This document shows positions 10,025 to 18,953 of a stretch of 64,000 nucleotides of DNA, in pieces. The notes beneath the pieces are model-generated. The model saw nothing but the letters and a program-made list of their open reading frames with translations. It did not search any database and was not told where the DNA came from. Made by a program: the position numbers and the translations under genes. The stretch comes from Rhizobium album (GTDB lineage: Bacteria; Pseudomonadota; Alphaproteobacteria; Rhizobiales; Rhizobiaceae): the NCBI RefSeq assembly GCF_003122325.1, contig NZ_QFBC01000001.1, positions 744,001-808,000 of the forward strand, written 5' to 3'. Each line of letters starts with the position of its first letter. Position 1 is the stretch's first letter.

Positions 10025-10094
10025 CGTTCCTCCCAATCGAATGTGCGCGCGGAAGCCCGATGGCCCCGCACCGAACAGATCTTTGAATAAAGGG

Positions 10095-11585
10095 TCAGCC
10101 GTTGCTGGCGAGCATCGACAGTTTGCGGCCGGGCGTCTCGCCGTTCTTGTCGAGCAGCCGGGTCGGATAGTCGCCGGTGAAATAATGGTCGGTGAACTGC
10201 GGCTGCGCAGCATTGCGCGGCGCACCGCCGACAGCCTGGTAGAGGCCGTCGATCGACAGGAACTGCAGCGAGTCGGCGCCGATGTAGCGGGCCATCGCCT
10301 CGACGTCGGCATATTGGTTGGCGAGCAGCTTGTCGGCATCCGGCGTGTCGATGCCGTAAAAATCCGGGTAGAAGATCATCGGACTGGCAACGCGGATATG
10401 CACTTCGGTGGCGCCGGCCTCGCGCATCATCTGCACGATCTTTACCGAGGTGGTGCCGCGCACGATGGAATCGTCGACCAGCACGACACGCTTGCCCTCG
10501 ATCATCGCCCGGTTGGCCGAATGCTTCAGCTTGACGCCGAAGGCGCGGATCTGCTGCGTCGGCTCGATGAAGGTGCGGCCGACATAATGGTTGCGGATGA
10601 TGCCGTATTCGAAGGGAATGCCGCTCTGCTGGGCGAAACCGAGCGCCGCCGGCGTGCCGCCATCGGGAACCGGCACGACGACATCCGCCTCGACCGGCGC
10701 TTCCTTGGCGAGGTTGATGCCCATGTTCTTGCGCGCCACATAGACGCTCCGGCCGCCGACGACCGAATCCGGCCGGGCGAAATAGACATATTCGAACAGG
10801 CAGAGGCGTTCCGGCGGCGGATTGACCGGCTTGCGGGAATCGATGTTGATCGAGCCGTCCGGCTGGATCTCGCAGATGATCAGCTCGCCATTTTCCACGT
10901 CGCGGATATATTTCGCGCCGATGATATCGAGGGCGCAGGTTTCCGAGCAGAAGATCGGCTTGCCGTCCAGTTCGCCCATCACCAGCGGGCGGATGCCGGT
11001 GGGGTCGCGGGCGGCGATCAGCTTGGTGCGCGTCATCGCCAGCATCGAATAGCCGCCTTCCATCTGGCGGATGGCGTCGATGAAGCGGTCGGCGGTGGAG
11101 GTGTGGCGCGAGCGGGCGACGAGGTGGAGGACGACTTCGGTATCTGAGGTCGACTGACAGATGGCGCCGGTGGCGATGATCTGGCGGCGCAACGTCAGGC
11201 CGTTGGTGAAGTTGCCGTTATGGGCGATGGCGATGCCGCCGACTTCCAGTTCGGCAAACAGCGGCTGGACGTTGCGCAGCGCCACTTCGCCCGTCGTCGA
11301 ATAGCGGGTGTGGCCGATGGCGATCGAACCCGGCAGCTTGGCGAGGATCGCCGGATCGGTGTAGTGGTCGCCGACCAGGCCCATGCGCTTTTCCGTGTGG
11401 AACTGCTTGCCGTCGAAGGAAACGATGCCCGCCGCCTCCTGTCCGCGATGCTGCAGCGCGTGCAGGCCGAGTGCCGTCAGCGTCGCGGCGTCGGGATGCC
11501 CCAAAATGCCAAACACCCCGCACTCTTCATGCAGGGTGTCGCCGTCGATTTCGTCATCGATGCGGATGGAATGGGAATGGGTCAT
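10095..11585 (-). CDS. purF: Amidophosphoribosyltransferase
   Basis: First committed step of purine synthesis: PRPP + glutamine to phosphoribosylamine. The 496-residue protein starts with a 21-residue propeptide, so the N-terminal nucleophile Cys22 (CGVFGILGH) must be exposed by cleavage as in Bacillus-type PurF enzymes. The glutamine amidotransferase domain runs to about residue 240 and the phosphoribosyltransferase domain follows, with the PRPP loop VVLVDDSIVRGTTS. Downstream of cvpA on the same strand, an arrangement also seen in enterobacteria. Confidence 0.96.
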   Translation of the reverse strand: MTHSHSIRIDDEIDGDTLHEECGVFGILGHPDAATLTALGLHALQHRGQEAAGIVSFDGKQFHTEKRMGLVGDHYTDPAILAKLPGSIAIGHTRYSTTGEVALRNVQPLFAELEVGGIAIAHNGNFTNGLTLRRQIIATGAICQSTSDTEVVLHLVARSRHTSTADRFIDAIRQMEGGYSMLAMTRTKLIAARDPTGIRPLVMGELDGKPIFCSETCALDIIGAKYIRDVENGELIICEIQPDGSINIDSRKPVNPPPERLCLFEYVYFARPDSVVGGRSVYVARKNMGINLAKEAPVEADVVVPVPDGGTPAALGFAQQSGIPFEYGIIRNHYVGRTFIEPTQQIRAFGVKLKHSANRAMIEGKRVVLVDDSIVRGTTSVKIVQMMREAGATEVHIRVASPMIFYPDFYGIDTPDADKLLANQYADVEAMARYIGADSLQFLSIDGLYQAVGGAPRNAAQPQFTDHYFTGDYPTRLLDKNGETPGRKLSMLASNG

Positions 11586-11728
11586 TGCTGCAGGCCTTTG
11601 CTTCTACAGAACGGGTCGGGCAATCTTGGAATGCGTTTGGCTCCGTCCGGCTAGTGCCTCGTACGGAGCGATGTTGCGATGCCACAAATGGCCCCGGCCA
11701 TCAAGTGTTTCAAGACGCAAACGGAGTG

Positions 11729-12340
11729 TCAACCGTTCGTTGCGGGTACGTCTTCTTCCGGGGCGGGTTCGGTCGTGGTGCTCGGGTCGGTGCTGTTCTC
11801 AGCCGGGGCTTCCTTGCCGAGGATGCGGGCGCGGATCTGCGGCTCGATATCCTCCGGCAGCACGCCTTCGAGCTTCAGCACCAGCGCATCGAGGAAGGGC
11901 TTCGACTTGGCGTTGTTGACCCAGTCCGGGCGGTGGTTGACGTCGACCAGCCAGTTCCAGAAGGCGACGGCGACGACGAGAAGCAGGATGCCGCGGGCGG
12001 CGCCGAACAGGAAGCCAAGCGTACGGTCCAGCGCGCCGATGCGGCTGTCGATGATGAAATCGGCGATCCGCATGGTGATGAACGAAATGACGATCAGCGC
12101 GATCAGGAAGATGACGGCGGCGGAACCGGCAACGGCGATGCGGTTGTCGTCGGTGTATTTCGACGCGTAGGGAACCAGTGTCGGATAGAAATAATAGGCC
12201 GCGGCGGCGGCACCGCCCCAGCTGGCGATCGACAGCACCTCGCGGGAAAAACCGCGAACCATGGCCAGCACGGCTGAAAACAGGGTGACGCCAATGACAA
12301 TGCCGTCAAAAATCGTAATAGGCATATTTTCGAACTCCAT
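11729..12340 (-). CDS. cvpA: CvpA family membrane protein
   Basis: A 203-residue inner-membrane protein with four hydrophobic segments in its first 130 residues, starting ITIFDGIVIGVTLFSAVLAM, followed by a polar, acidic tail (PSTTTEPAPEEDVPATNG). CvpA homologues were named for colicin V production and affect envelope stress and bile tolerance, but their mechanism is unclear. The cvpA-purF pairing is conserved here (143 bases apart). The tail is longer than in the enterobacterial protein. Confidence 0.9.
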   Translation of the reverse strand: MEFENMPITIFDGIVIGVTLFSAVLAMVRGFSREVLSIASWGGAAAAAYYFYPTLVPYASKYTDDNRIAVAGSAAVIFLIALIVISFITMRIADFIIDSRIGALDRTLGFLFGAARGILLLVVAVAFWNWLVDVNHRPDWVNNAKSKPFLDALVLKLEGVLPEDIEPQIRARILGKEAPAENSTDPSTTTEPAPEEDVPATNG

Positions 12341-12420
12341 GACGGTCCTGCAGAATCGCCCGGCTGCCGCTGCCGGACGCGCTCGCTCCTATAGCATCAC
12401 CGTGCCGTGGAGCGAAAGGA

Positions 12421-13824
12421 TCAATCCTCGTCCTCCACCTGTCTTAACGCACCCTTGGAGCCGGCGATGCGCGCCACCAGATCCGGCAAGGCCTCGACCT
12501 CGCTCCAACGGCCGGCGGAAACCTTCGGCAGATCGGCCGAGGCGGCTGGCAGAAGGGCTGCGGAAAACCCCAGCTTCTCGGCTTCCTTGAGGCGCTGGGC
12601 GGTGTGCGCAACCGGCCGGATGGCACCCGACAGGCTGACTTCGCCGAAATAGACGCAATCGGCGGGAAGGGCAAGACCGGCCAGAGACGAAACCAGTGCG
12701 GATGCGACGGCAAGGTCGGCGGCCGGTTCGGAAATGCGGTAGCCGCCGGCGACGTTGAGATAGACGTCATGCTGGCCGAGGCGAACACCGCAATGGGCCT
12801 CCAGCACCGCCAGTATCATCGAAAGCCTGGCCGAATCCCAGCCGACGACGGCGCGCCGCGGCGTGCCGAGCGAGGTTGCCGCCACCAGCGCCTGCACCTC
12901 CACCAGCACCGGCCGCGTGCCCTCCATGCCGGCGAAGACGGCGGCGCCCGGCGCCTTGGCGTTGCGCTCGCCCAGAAACAGTTCGGAGGGGTTGGCGACT
13001 TCGCGCAGGCCGATATCGGACATTTCGAACACGCCGATTTCGTCGGTCGGCCCGAAGCGGTTCTTCACCGTGCGCAGGATGCGGTAGTGATGGCCGCGGT
13101 CGCCCTCGAAATACAAGACCGCATCGACCATGTGCTCGACGACGCGCGGCCCGGCGATCTGCCCCTCCTTGGTGACATGGCCGACAAGCACGATCGCCGC
13201 CCCCGTCTGCTTGGCGAAGCGGATCATCGCCTGAACGCCGGTGCGCACCTGAGTGACGGTGCCGGGGGCCGATTCGGCCGTGTCGCTCCACAGCGTCTGG
13301 ATCGAATCGATGATCACGAGGTCCGGCCGCTTGCCTTCGGCGAGCGTCGCCAGGATGTCCTCGACATTGGTTTCGGCGGCGAGCAGCACGTCGGTCTGCG
13401 CGGCGCCGAGGCGCTGGGCGCGCAGCCGCACCTGGGCCACCGCCTCTTCGCCCGACACATAGATGATTCGGTGCCTGTTGCGGGAAAGAGCCGCCGCCGC
13501 CTGCATCAGCAGGGTGGACTTGCCAATGCCGGGATCGCCGCCGATCAGCACCGCTGATCCACGCACGAAACCGCCGCCGAGCGCCCGGTCGAGCTCGCCC
13601 ATGCCGGTATGGATGCGCGGCGCCTCCTCGATCTCGCCGGACAGCGCCGTCAGCGCCACGGCGCGGCCCTTCTTCGGTGTCTTGCCGGGGCCAGCGCCGA
13701 TGCCGCCCATCGGGTCTTCTTCGACGATCGTGTTCCACTCGCCGCAGCCGTCGCACTTGCCGGCCCAGCGATTATGGACGGTGCCGCAGTTCTGGCAGAT
13801 GAATTGGGTACGGGCTTTCGCCAT
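12421..13824 (-). CDS. radA: DNA repair protein RadA (Sms)
   Basis: A 467-residue RecA-like helicase/branch-migration protein. It has the N-terminal zinc finger CQNCG...CDGCG (residues 10-29), Walker A GGDPGIGKST, the RadA-specific KNRFG motif (VKNRFGPTDEIG), and a C-terminal Lon-like domain. It processes recombination intermediates at stalled forks. It lies between alr and cvpA, all leftward, in the usual rhizobial order. Confidence 0.96.
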   Translation of the reverse strand: MAKARTQFICQNCGTVHNRWAGKCDGCGEWNTIVEEDPMGGIGAGPGKTPKKGRAVALTALSGEIEEAPRIHTGMGELDRALGGGFVRGSAVLIGGDPGIGKSTLLMQAAAALSRNRHRIIYVSGEEAVAQVRLRAQRLGAAQTDVLLAAETNVEDILATLAEGKRPDLVIIDSIQTLWSDTAESAPGTVTQVRTGVQAMIRFAKQTGAAIVLVGHVTKEGQIAGPRVVEHMVDAVLYFEGDRGHHYRILRTVKNRFGPTDEIGVFEMSDIGLREVANPSELFLGERNAKAPGAAVFAGMEGTRPVLVEVQALVAATSLGTPRRAVVGWDSARLSMILAVLEAHCGVRLGQHDVYLNVAGGYRISEPAADLAVASALVSSLAGLALPADCVYFGEVSLSGAIRPVAHTAQRLKEAEKLGFSAALLPAASADLPKVSAGRWSEVEALPDLVARIAGSKGALRQVEDED

Positions 13825-13940
13825 GGAGTGGTTTTTCGCCTATCGAGATGTGTTGGAAAAGGCCATGCACCGCTCATCTCAAAACGGCGGTTGATCTCTT
13901 TTTGTTCTCGTCTAGCACAGGTTCTTCGCCACTCCAAGCG

Positions 13941-15107
13941 TCAATCGGTTGGCTGGACATAACGCCGTTCGTAGCGCAGGCCGAGGCTGGTCAGGAGTTC
14001 GTAGCCGATGGTGCCGGCGGCGCGGGCCGCGTCGTCCAGAGCGATGTTGGGACCGATGAGTTCGATGTAGTCGCCGGCGCGGACCGCGTTTTCGGGCAGG
14101 TCGGTGACGTCGAAGATCGTCAGGTCCATCGTCACGCGGCCAACGATCGGCACCTTGCGGCCGGCGATCCAGCCGTAGCCGCCGGCAAGGCCGGCATTGC
14201 GCAGGGCGACGCCCGAGCCGGAGAGGTTGCGCTGAAAACCGTCGGCATAACCGATGGAGGCGACAGCAAGCCGGCTGTCGCGGCTGAGGATGCCGGTGCC
14301 GCCATAGCTGACGGTCTCGCCGCTGCGGGCACCGTGCACCGTGAGGATGCGGGCTTCGGCCATGGCGACGTTGCGCATCCGGTTCGGCAGGCCGTTGACC
14401 GATTCGCCGCCGTAAAGGGCAATGCCCGGACGGGTGAGGTCGAAATGATAATCCTCGCCGAGCAGGATGCCGGCGGAAGCGGCAAGGCTGGCCTCGACCC
14501 CCTCGAACGCCGCCGCCACCGTGCGAAAACTGTCGAGCTGCGTGCGGTTCATCACCGCTGTCGGCGTGTCGGCGCAGGCGAGGTGGCTCATCACCAGCAC
14601 CGGCGAGAAGCTTGCCGGCCGCGAGGTGTCGTCGGCAAGCATCAGGGCATCCTCGACGGAGAGGCCGAGGCGATTGAAGCCGGTATCCACCTGTAATACG
14701 CAAGGGTAGTCGCCGTAATCGGCGAGCACCGCCATCCAGAAGGCGAACTGCTCCTGCGAGGCGAGCACCGGCACGAGGTCGTTCTCGAAGAACAGCTCTT
14801 CCATGCCGGGCCAGATGCCGGAAAGGACGAAGATCCGCGCCTCGGGGGCAAAGGCGCGCAAGGTCGCGCCCTCTGCCGGCAGGGCGACGAAGAAATCGCG
14901 GGCGCCGGCGAAATAGAGCGCAGCGCCGACATCCTCGATGCCGAGCCCGTAGGCGTCCGCCTTGACGACCGCGGCCGTGCGGGCGCGGCCGGAGCGGCGT
15001 GCCATCTCGCGCCAATTGTCGGTGATGGCAGCAAGATCGATGGTCAGCCGTAGCGGGGCGGAATCGAAGGGATCGGGAAGGTCGTGGTCGTCGGCGGAAA
15101 AGGTCAT
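13941..15107 (-). CDS. alr: Alanine racemase
   Basis: Interconverts L- and D-alanine for peptidoglycan. The 388-residue fold-III PLP enzyme has the cofactor lysine K49 in VVKADAYGLG, the second catalytic tyrosine in ETVSYGGTG, and IGYADGFQRNL. The frame continues upstream through antisense araC, so the start was placed at MTFSADDHD, which gives the usual length with a short N-terminal extension. It is divergent from araC with 120 bases between them. In related genomes alr usually follows dnaB directly, and here three genes intervene. Confidence 0.94.
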   Translation of the reverse strand: MTFSADDHDLPDPFDSAPLRLTIDLAAITDNWREMARRSGRARTAAVVKADAYGLGIEDVGAALYFAGARDFFVALPAEGATLRAFAPEARIFVLSGIWPGMEELFFENDLVPVLASQEQFAFWMAVLADYGDYPCVLQVDTGFNRLGLSVEDALMLADDTSRPASFSPVLVMSHLACADTPTAVMNRTQLDSFRTVAAAFEGVEASLAASAGILLGEDYHFDLTRPGIALYGGESVNGLPNRMRNVAMAEARILTVHGARSGETVSYGGTGILSRDSRLAVASIGYADGFQRNLSGSGVALRNAGLAGGYGWIAGRKVPIVGRVTMDLTIFDVTDLPENAVRAGDYIELIGPNIALDDAARAAGTIGYELLTSLGLRYERRYVQPTD

Positions 15108-15178
15108 GGCATCAGTCTTGGCAGAGAACGGGGCAGGGAGCGGGAAACAAGCCCTAACACAAAATGCCGGAGGAAAAA

Positions 15179-15199
15179 GTGTCACTTTTATACAAGACG
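15179..15199 (+). promoter_or_regulatory. Putative AraC operator, copy 1 (araC promoter)
   Basis: GTGTCACTTT, four spacer bases, then CAAGACG. The same layout with 16 of 17 fixed positions identical recurs at 16082-16102 in front of azlC. The right half overlaps a plausible -35 element (CAAGAC, 15193-15198). This suggests direct autoregulation by the AraC-type protein. Confidence 0.6.
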
Positions 15200-15221
15200 C
15201 CGTTTCGTTGTACGCTACAAT
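15193..15221 (+). promoter_or_regulatory. Candidate araC promoter, possibly giving a leaderless mRNA
   Basis: CAAGAC at 15193 (4 of 6 to the rhizobial CTTGAC) and TACAAT at 15216-15221 are 17 bases apart. Transcription would start about seven bases after the -10, that is at or next to the ATG at 15228. No Shine-Dalgarno sequence is present, which fits a leaderless message. Confidence 0.45.
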
Positions 15222-15227
15222 GGCGTC

Positions 15228-16085
15228 ATGCAGAGTGTGTCGCAAAAGCAGGCCGCGGATGAAATGCCGCTTTCCGGTTTCGAGGAAACCCGTTTCTGGA
15301 GGGCGTCGCGATTCGGCGGCATGGAATGCCTGAGCGCCACCTTTCATACCCATGAATATGCCCTGCATGCCCACGATACCTTCAGCATCGGCGCGATCGA
15401 GAAGGGCAGCCAGATTGCCACCATCCGCGGCACGCGTGAGGAGACGGGGCCGGGCGATCTCTATCTGATCAATCCCGGAGACGTACACGACGGCGCGCCG
15501 GGCGATGCGGGTTATCGCTACCGGATGATCTATCCGGATGCCCAGCTGGTGGCCGGCGTCCTGGAGGATGTGTCGGGCCGCAGCCTGCACGGCATGCCGT
15601 CCTTCGCCACCCGCCTGCCGCGCGACCCGCAGCTTTCCGCCGCCTTCACCCATGCCCACCGGATGATGGAGACGGGCGCCGGCCAGCTCGAATCGGATGA
15701 GGCGATGTTCCGGGTGCTCGCTGCCCTGTTCGTTCGCCACGGCAGCATGGTGCTGTCGCAGCTTGCGAGCCGCGAACGCTCCGCCGCCGGCCGCGTGCGC
15801 GATTATCTGACGGCGCATTTCGACAGCGACATCGGGCTCGACGAACTGGCGCGCATCGCCGGCCTCAGCCGTGCGCACATGATCCGCGCCTTCCGCCGCG
15901 AGTTCTTCATCACCCCGCATGCCTTCCTGACCGACCTCCGGGTGCTCGAGGCGCGCCGACTGCTGCGGCTGGGGCAGAGCCCGGCCGAGGTGGCGCTTGC
16001 CTGCGGTTTTGCCGACCAGGCGCATTTCACCCGCCACTTCAAGGCGCGCACCGGCGTGACGCCCGGCCAGTTTCGGCACCGGTGA
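15228..16085 (+). CDS. AraC family transcriptional regulator, probable regulator of azlCD
   Basis: A 285-residue regulator with an N-terminal AraC-type cupin (HTHEYALHAHDTFSIG near residue 40) and a C-terminal double helix-turn-helix of about 90 residues ending FKARTGVTPGQFRHR. The family senses small molecules and activates neighbouring transport genes. AzlC/AzlD genes are often next to such a regulator. A longer frame exists upstream but ATG 15228 fits the -10 element and avoids the operator. Stop is followed within one base by the second operator copy. Confidence 0.88.
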   Translation: MQSVSQKQAADEMPLSGFEETRFWRASRFGGMECLSATFHTHEYALHAHDTFSIGAIEKGSQIATIRGTREETGPGDLYLINPGDVHDGAPGDAGYRYRMIYPDAQLVAGVLEDVSGRSLHGMPSFATRLPRDPQLSAAFTHAHRMMETGAGQLESDEAMFRVLAALFVRHGSMVLSQLASRERSAAGRVRDYLTAHFDSDIGLDELARIAGLSRAHMIRAFRREFFITPHAFLTDLRVLEARRLLRLGQSPAEVALACGFADQAHFTRHFKARTGVTPGQFRHR

Positions 16086-16102
16086 CACTTTCGTTCAAGA
16101 CG
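16082..16102 (+). promoter_or_regulatory. Putative AraC operator, copy 2 (azlC promoter)
   Basis: GTGACACTTT, four bases, CAAGACG, the same 21-bp pattern as at 15179. A weak -10 (TAGAAC, 16120-16125) lies 18 bases after the CAAGAC part, which again would serve as the -35. The left end overlaps the araC stop codon. Confidence 0.6.
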
Positions 16103-16160
16103 GGTGCGGTTCGGGCGGTTAGAACCCGCATCCCCGATGCAACAAGTCTTGAGATATCAG

Positions 16161-16868
16161 ATGACGAAATGGAATGAGGCGCTGGCGGATATCGCTGCCG
16201 GCGCGCGAAGAATAGCACCGTTGATCGTGGCGGTGATCCCGATCGGAATGGTCTATGGCGCGGTGGCCGCGACCAAGGGCCTGTCGCCGCTGGAGACGGT
16301 GCTGATGAGCGCGCTGGTGTTTGCCGGCGGCTCGCAATTCGTGGCGCTGGATATCTGGACGCATCCGGCAAGCTGGGTGAGCCTCGGTTTCGCGGCGCTG
16401 CTGGTGAATGTCCGCCATGTGTTGATGAGCGCCTCGCTCGGCACCAAGCTGCAGGCCTTTTCCGGACCGCAGAAGGTCTTCTCCATGCTGTTCCTCGCCG
16501 ACGAAATCTGGGCGATGTCGGAGTTTCGCGCCCGCGAGACGGTGCTGAAGCCGCTGTGGTATCTCGGCCTCGTCCTGCCGTTCTACAGCGCCTGGGTGCT
16601 GTCGGGCCTCGCCGGCAGCCTGCTCGGCGCCTTCATCGGCGATCCGGCGCTGATCGGGCTGGATTTCGCCTTTCCGGCGGTGTTCATCGTGCTGGTGACG
16701 GGGTTCTGGAAGGGCAGTGAAACGGGCCTGGTCCTGCTTGCCAGCGCCACCTGCGCGCTGACGGTCCATCATTTCGTTCCGGGTGTGTGGTACATCGCTG
16801 CCGGTGCCCTCGGCGGGCTGGTCGTCGCCGCGCTGATCGGCGGCGAAAGCGAGGAGGTGCCGGCATGA
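16161..16868 (+). CDS. azlC: AzlC family branched-chain amino acid exporter, large subunit
   Basis: A 235-residue inner-membrane protein with about seven hydrophobic segments. It carries the AzlC pattern IPIGMVYGAVAATKGLS and ALVFAGGSQFVALDI. With AzlD it exports branched-chain amino acids or analogues. The start at MTKWNEAL matches family length; an in-frame ATG at 16137-16139 and an upstream extension are possible. It overlaps azlD by four bases (ATGA). Probably controlled by the AraC protein encoded immediately upstream. Confidence 0.88.
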   Translation: MTKWNEALADIAAGARRIAPLIVAVIPIGMVYGAVAATKGLSPLETVLMSALVFAGGSQFVALDIWTHPASWVSLGFAALLVNVRHVLMSASLGTKLQAFSGPQKVFSMLFLADEIWAMSEFRARETVLKPLWYLGLVLPFYSAWVLSGLAGSLLGAFIGDPALIGLDFAFPAVFIVLVTGFWKGSETGLVLLASATCALTVHHFVPGVWYIAAGALGGLVVAALIGGESEEVPA

Positions 16869-17167
16869 CGGTGGAGCTTACGACCCTGGCGGCCATCGTG
16901 GCGATGGCCGCGGCAACGGTGTTGACGCGGCTGAGCGGGCTCCTGCTGCTGCGCTACGTGAATTTTTCGCCGCGCAGCCGCCGTGCGCTGGATGCCATTC
17001 CGCCGGCGGTGCTGATGGCGGTCGTCGCACCGACGGCGCTGGCGACCGGCCCGGCCGAAAGTGCCGCCTGCCTGGTCACCGCGCTGGCAGCCTTTCGTTT
17101 TCCGATGCTCGCGGCCGTCGCTCTCGGTGTCGCGACGGTGGCCCTATTGCGTTTCCTGGGCCTCTGA
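16865..17167 (+). CDS. azlD: AzlD family exporter, small subunit
   Basis: A 100-residue protein with three to four transmembrane segments and the AzlD core LRYVNFSPRSRRALDAIPPAV. It is the obligate partner of AzlC in the membrane. The start overlaps the azlC stop, indicating translational coupling. The gene ends seven bases from the convergent dnaB stop, with no terminator between. Confidence 0.9.
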   Translation: MTVELTTLAAIVAMAAATVLTRLSGLLLLRYVNFSPRSRRALDAIPPAVLMAVVAPTALATGPAESAACLVTALAAFRFPMLAAVALGVATVALLRFLGL

Positions 17168-17174
17168 CCCCGGA

Positions 17175-18671
17175 TCAGTGCTCTTCGTATTGCGTGAAGG
17201 ACGGGTCGGCCAGATCGGCAAAGCGGGTGAATTCGGCCTGGAAGGCGAGCTTCACCGTGCCGGTCGGCCCGTGACGCTGCTTGGCGATGATGACGTCGGC
17301 CGTGCCCTTGACCTTGTCGAACAGGGCTTCCCATTCCGGATATTTCGGATCGTGGATATCGCGGGGTTCCTGGTTCTTGACGTAATATTCCTCGCGGAAG
17401 ACGAACAGCACCACGTCGGCGTCCTGCTCGATAGAACCCGATTCACGCAGGTCCGAAAGCTGCGGCCGCTTGTCCTCGCGGCTCTCCACCTGACGGGAGA
17501 GCTGCGACAGTGCGATGATCGGAATGTTCAGCTCCTTGCCGAGCGCCTTGAGGCCGGTGGTGATCTGGGTGATTTCCTGGACGCGGTTTTCGTTGGATTT
17601 GCCCGAGCCGGTCATCAGCTGCACGTAGTCGACCACCAGCACGTCGAGGCCGCGCTGACGCTTCAGGCGCCGGGCGCGTGCGGCCAGCTGGGCGATGGAA
17701 ATACCACCGGTCTGGTCGATGAACAGCGGCACCTTCTGCATCATCATCGAGCAGGCGACGAGTTTTTCGAAATCGGTGTCGGTCAGCTCGCCGCGGCGGA
17801 TCTTCGAGGACGAGACTTCCGTCTGCTCGGAAATGATACGGGTGGCCAGCTGTTCCGACGACATTTCCAGCGAATAGAAACCGACGACGCCGCCGTTTCT
17901 CGCTTTCATCGTTCCGTCGGCCTGGACTTCGCTCTCGTAGGAGGCGGCGATATTGTAGGCGATGTTGGTGGCGAGCGAGGTCTTGCCCATGCCCGGGCGG
18001 CCGGCGAGGATGATCAGGTCGGAGCGCTGCAGGCCGCCCATCTTCGAATCGAGGCTGTGGATGCCCGTGGAGATGCCGGAAAGCCCGCCGTCGCGTTCCT
18101 TGGCGGCGGCGGCCATGTCGATCGCGGTCGCCACCGCATCGTTGAAGGCCTGGAAGCCGCCGTCGTAGCGGCCGGTTTCGGCCAGCTCGAACAGGCGGCG
18201 CTCGGTATCTTCGATCTGCGCCTGTGGCGGCATGTCGAGTGGCGCGTCGAAGGCGATGTTGACCATGTCCTCGCCGATGGTGATCAGCGCGCGACGCAGG
18301 GCGAGGTCGTAGATCGCCCGGCCGTAGTCCTCCGTGTTGATGATCGATACGGCTTCGGCGGCGAGGCGCGCCAGATATTGCGACACGGTCATCTCGCCGA
18401 CCTTGGCATCGGCGGCGAGGAAGTTCTTGATCGTCACCGGGTTGGCGATGCGGCCCATGCGGATGATGTCGCCGGCGACCTCGAAGATCTTGCGGTGCAG
18501 CGGTTCATAGAGATGCGTGGGCTTGAGAAAGTCCGAAACCCGGTAATAGGCGTCGTTGTTGACGAGAATGGCTCCGAGCAGCGCCTGCTCCGCCTCGATG
18601 TTGTTCGGCGCCTCGCGGTAATGCGGCTCCGAGGGCGAGGGCGGCGTGATCTTGCGCACGGTGTCGTTCAT
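17175..18671 (-). CDS. dnaB: Replicative DNA helicase DnaB
   Basis: A 498-residue hexameric helicase that unwinds DNA at the fork. The N-terminal primase-interacting domain begins with PHYREAPNNIEAEQALLGAI. The RecA-like motor has Walker A GRPGMGKTS, the DnaB motif GVVGFYSLEMSSEQLATR, and VDYVQLMTGSGKS. No intein is present: the frame is continuous at the usual Walker A and other insertion points. Leftward, next to rplI as in many alphaproteobacteria. Confidence 0.97.
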   Translation of the reverse strand: MNDTVRKITPPSPSEPHYREAPNNIEAEQALLGAILVNNDAYYRVSDFLKPTHLYEPLHRKIFEVAGDIIRMGRIANPVTIKNFLAADAKVGEMTVSQYLARLAAEAVSIINTEDYGRAIYDLALRRALITIGEDMVNIAFDAPLDMPPQAQIEDTERRLFELAETGRYDGGFQAFNDAVATAIDMAAAAKERDGGLSGISTGIHSLDSKMGGLQRSDLIILAGRPGMGKTSLATNIAYNIAASYESEVQADGTMKARNGGVVGFYSLEMSSEQLATRIISEQTEVSSSKIRRGELTDTDFEKLVACSMMMQKVPLFIDQTGGISIAQLAARARRLKRQRGLDVLVVDYVQLMTGSGKSNENRVQEITQITTGLKALGKELNIPIIALSQLSRQVESREDKRPQLSDLRESGSIEQDADVVLFVFREEYYVKNQEPRDIHDPKYPEWEALFDKVKGTADVIIAKQRHGPTGTVKLAFQAEFTRFADLADPSFTQYEEH

Positions 18672-18887
18672 GTCTTCTACCTATCTTCTGCTGCGCGGGA
18701 AGCGCTTACCCTAGCGGAGTTCGCCCGCCAGACCATCGCCAAAATGGCTACCCACAGCGATCCACAGGGACAGCGCCGGTCTTGCGCAAAATTCCGGCAA
18801 AATTAGCGAATCCGTTTGACTGTGATCGTCGTCGGTCATTGCTGCGAATCGAATGGCCTGAGTAGCACGAGGCCACCTCGTTGCGCC

Positions 18888-18925
18888 TTTAAAAAAGAAA
18901 GCCCGGCTGCGATTGCAACCGGGCC
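18888..18925 (-). terminator. Rho-independent terminator after rplI
   Basis: Read leftward, GCCCGG (complement of 18919-18924) and CCGGGC (complement of 18901-18906) form a stem with a twelve-base loop, followed by TTTCTTTTTT (complement of 18891-18900). It ends the rpsF-rpsR-DUF2232-rplI operon and insulates dnaB. Confidence 0.85.
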
Positions 18926-18953
18926 TGATTCCCTTCGCGAAGGAAGGAAATTC

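Noticed and set aside
15108-16088. N-terminal extension of alr across the araC gene
   Set aside because: Same cause: it is antisense araC sequence, with no relation to alanine racemase.
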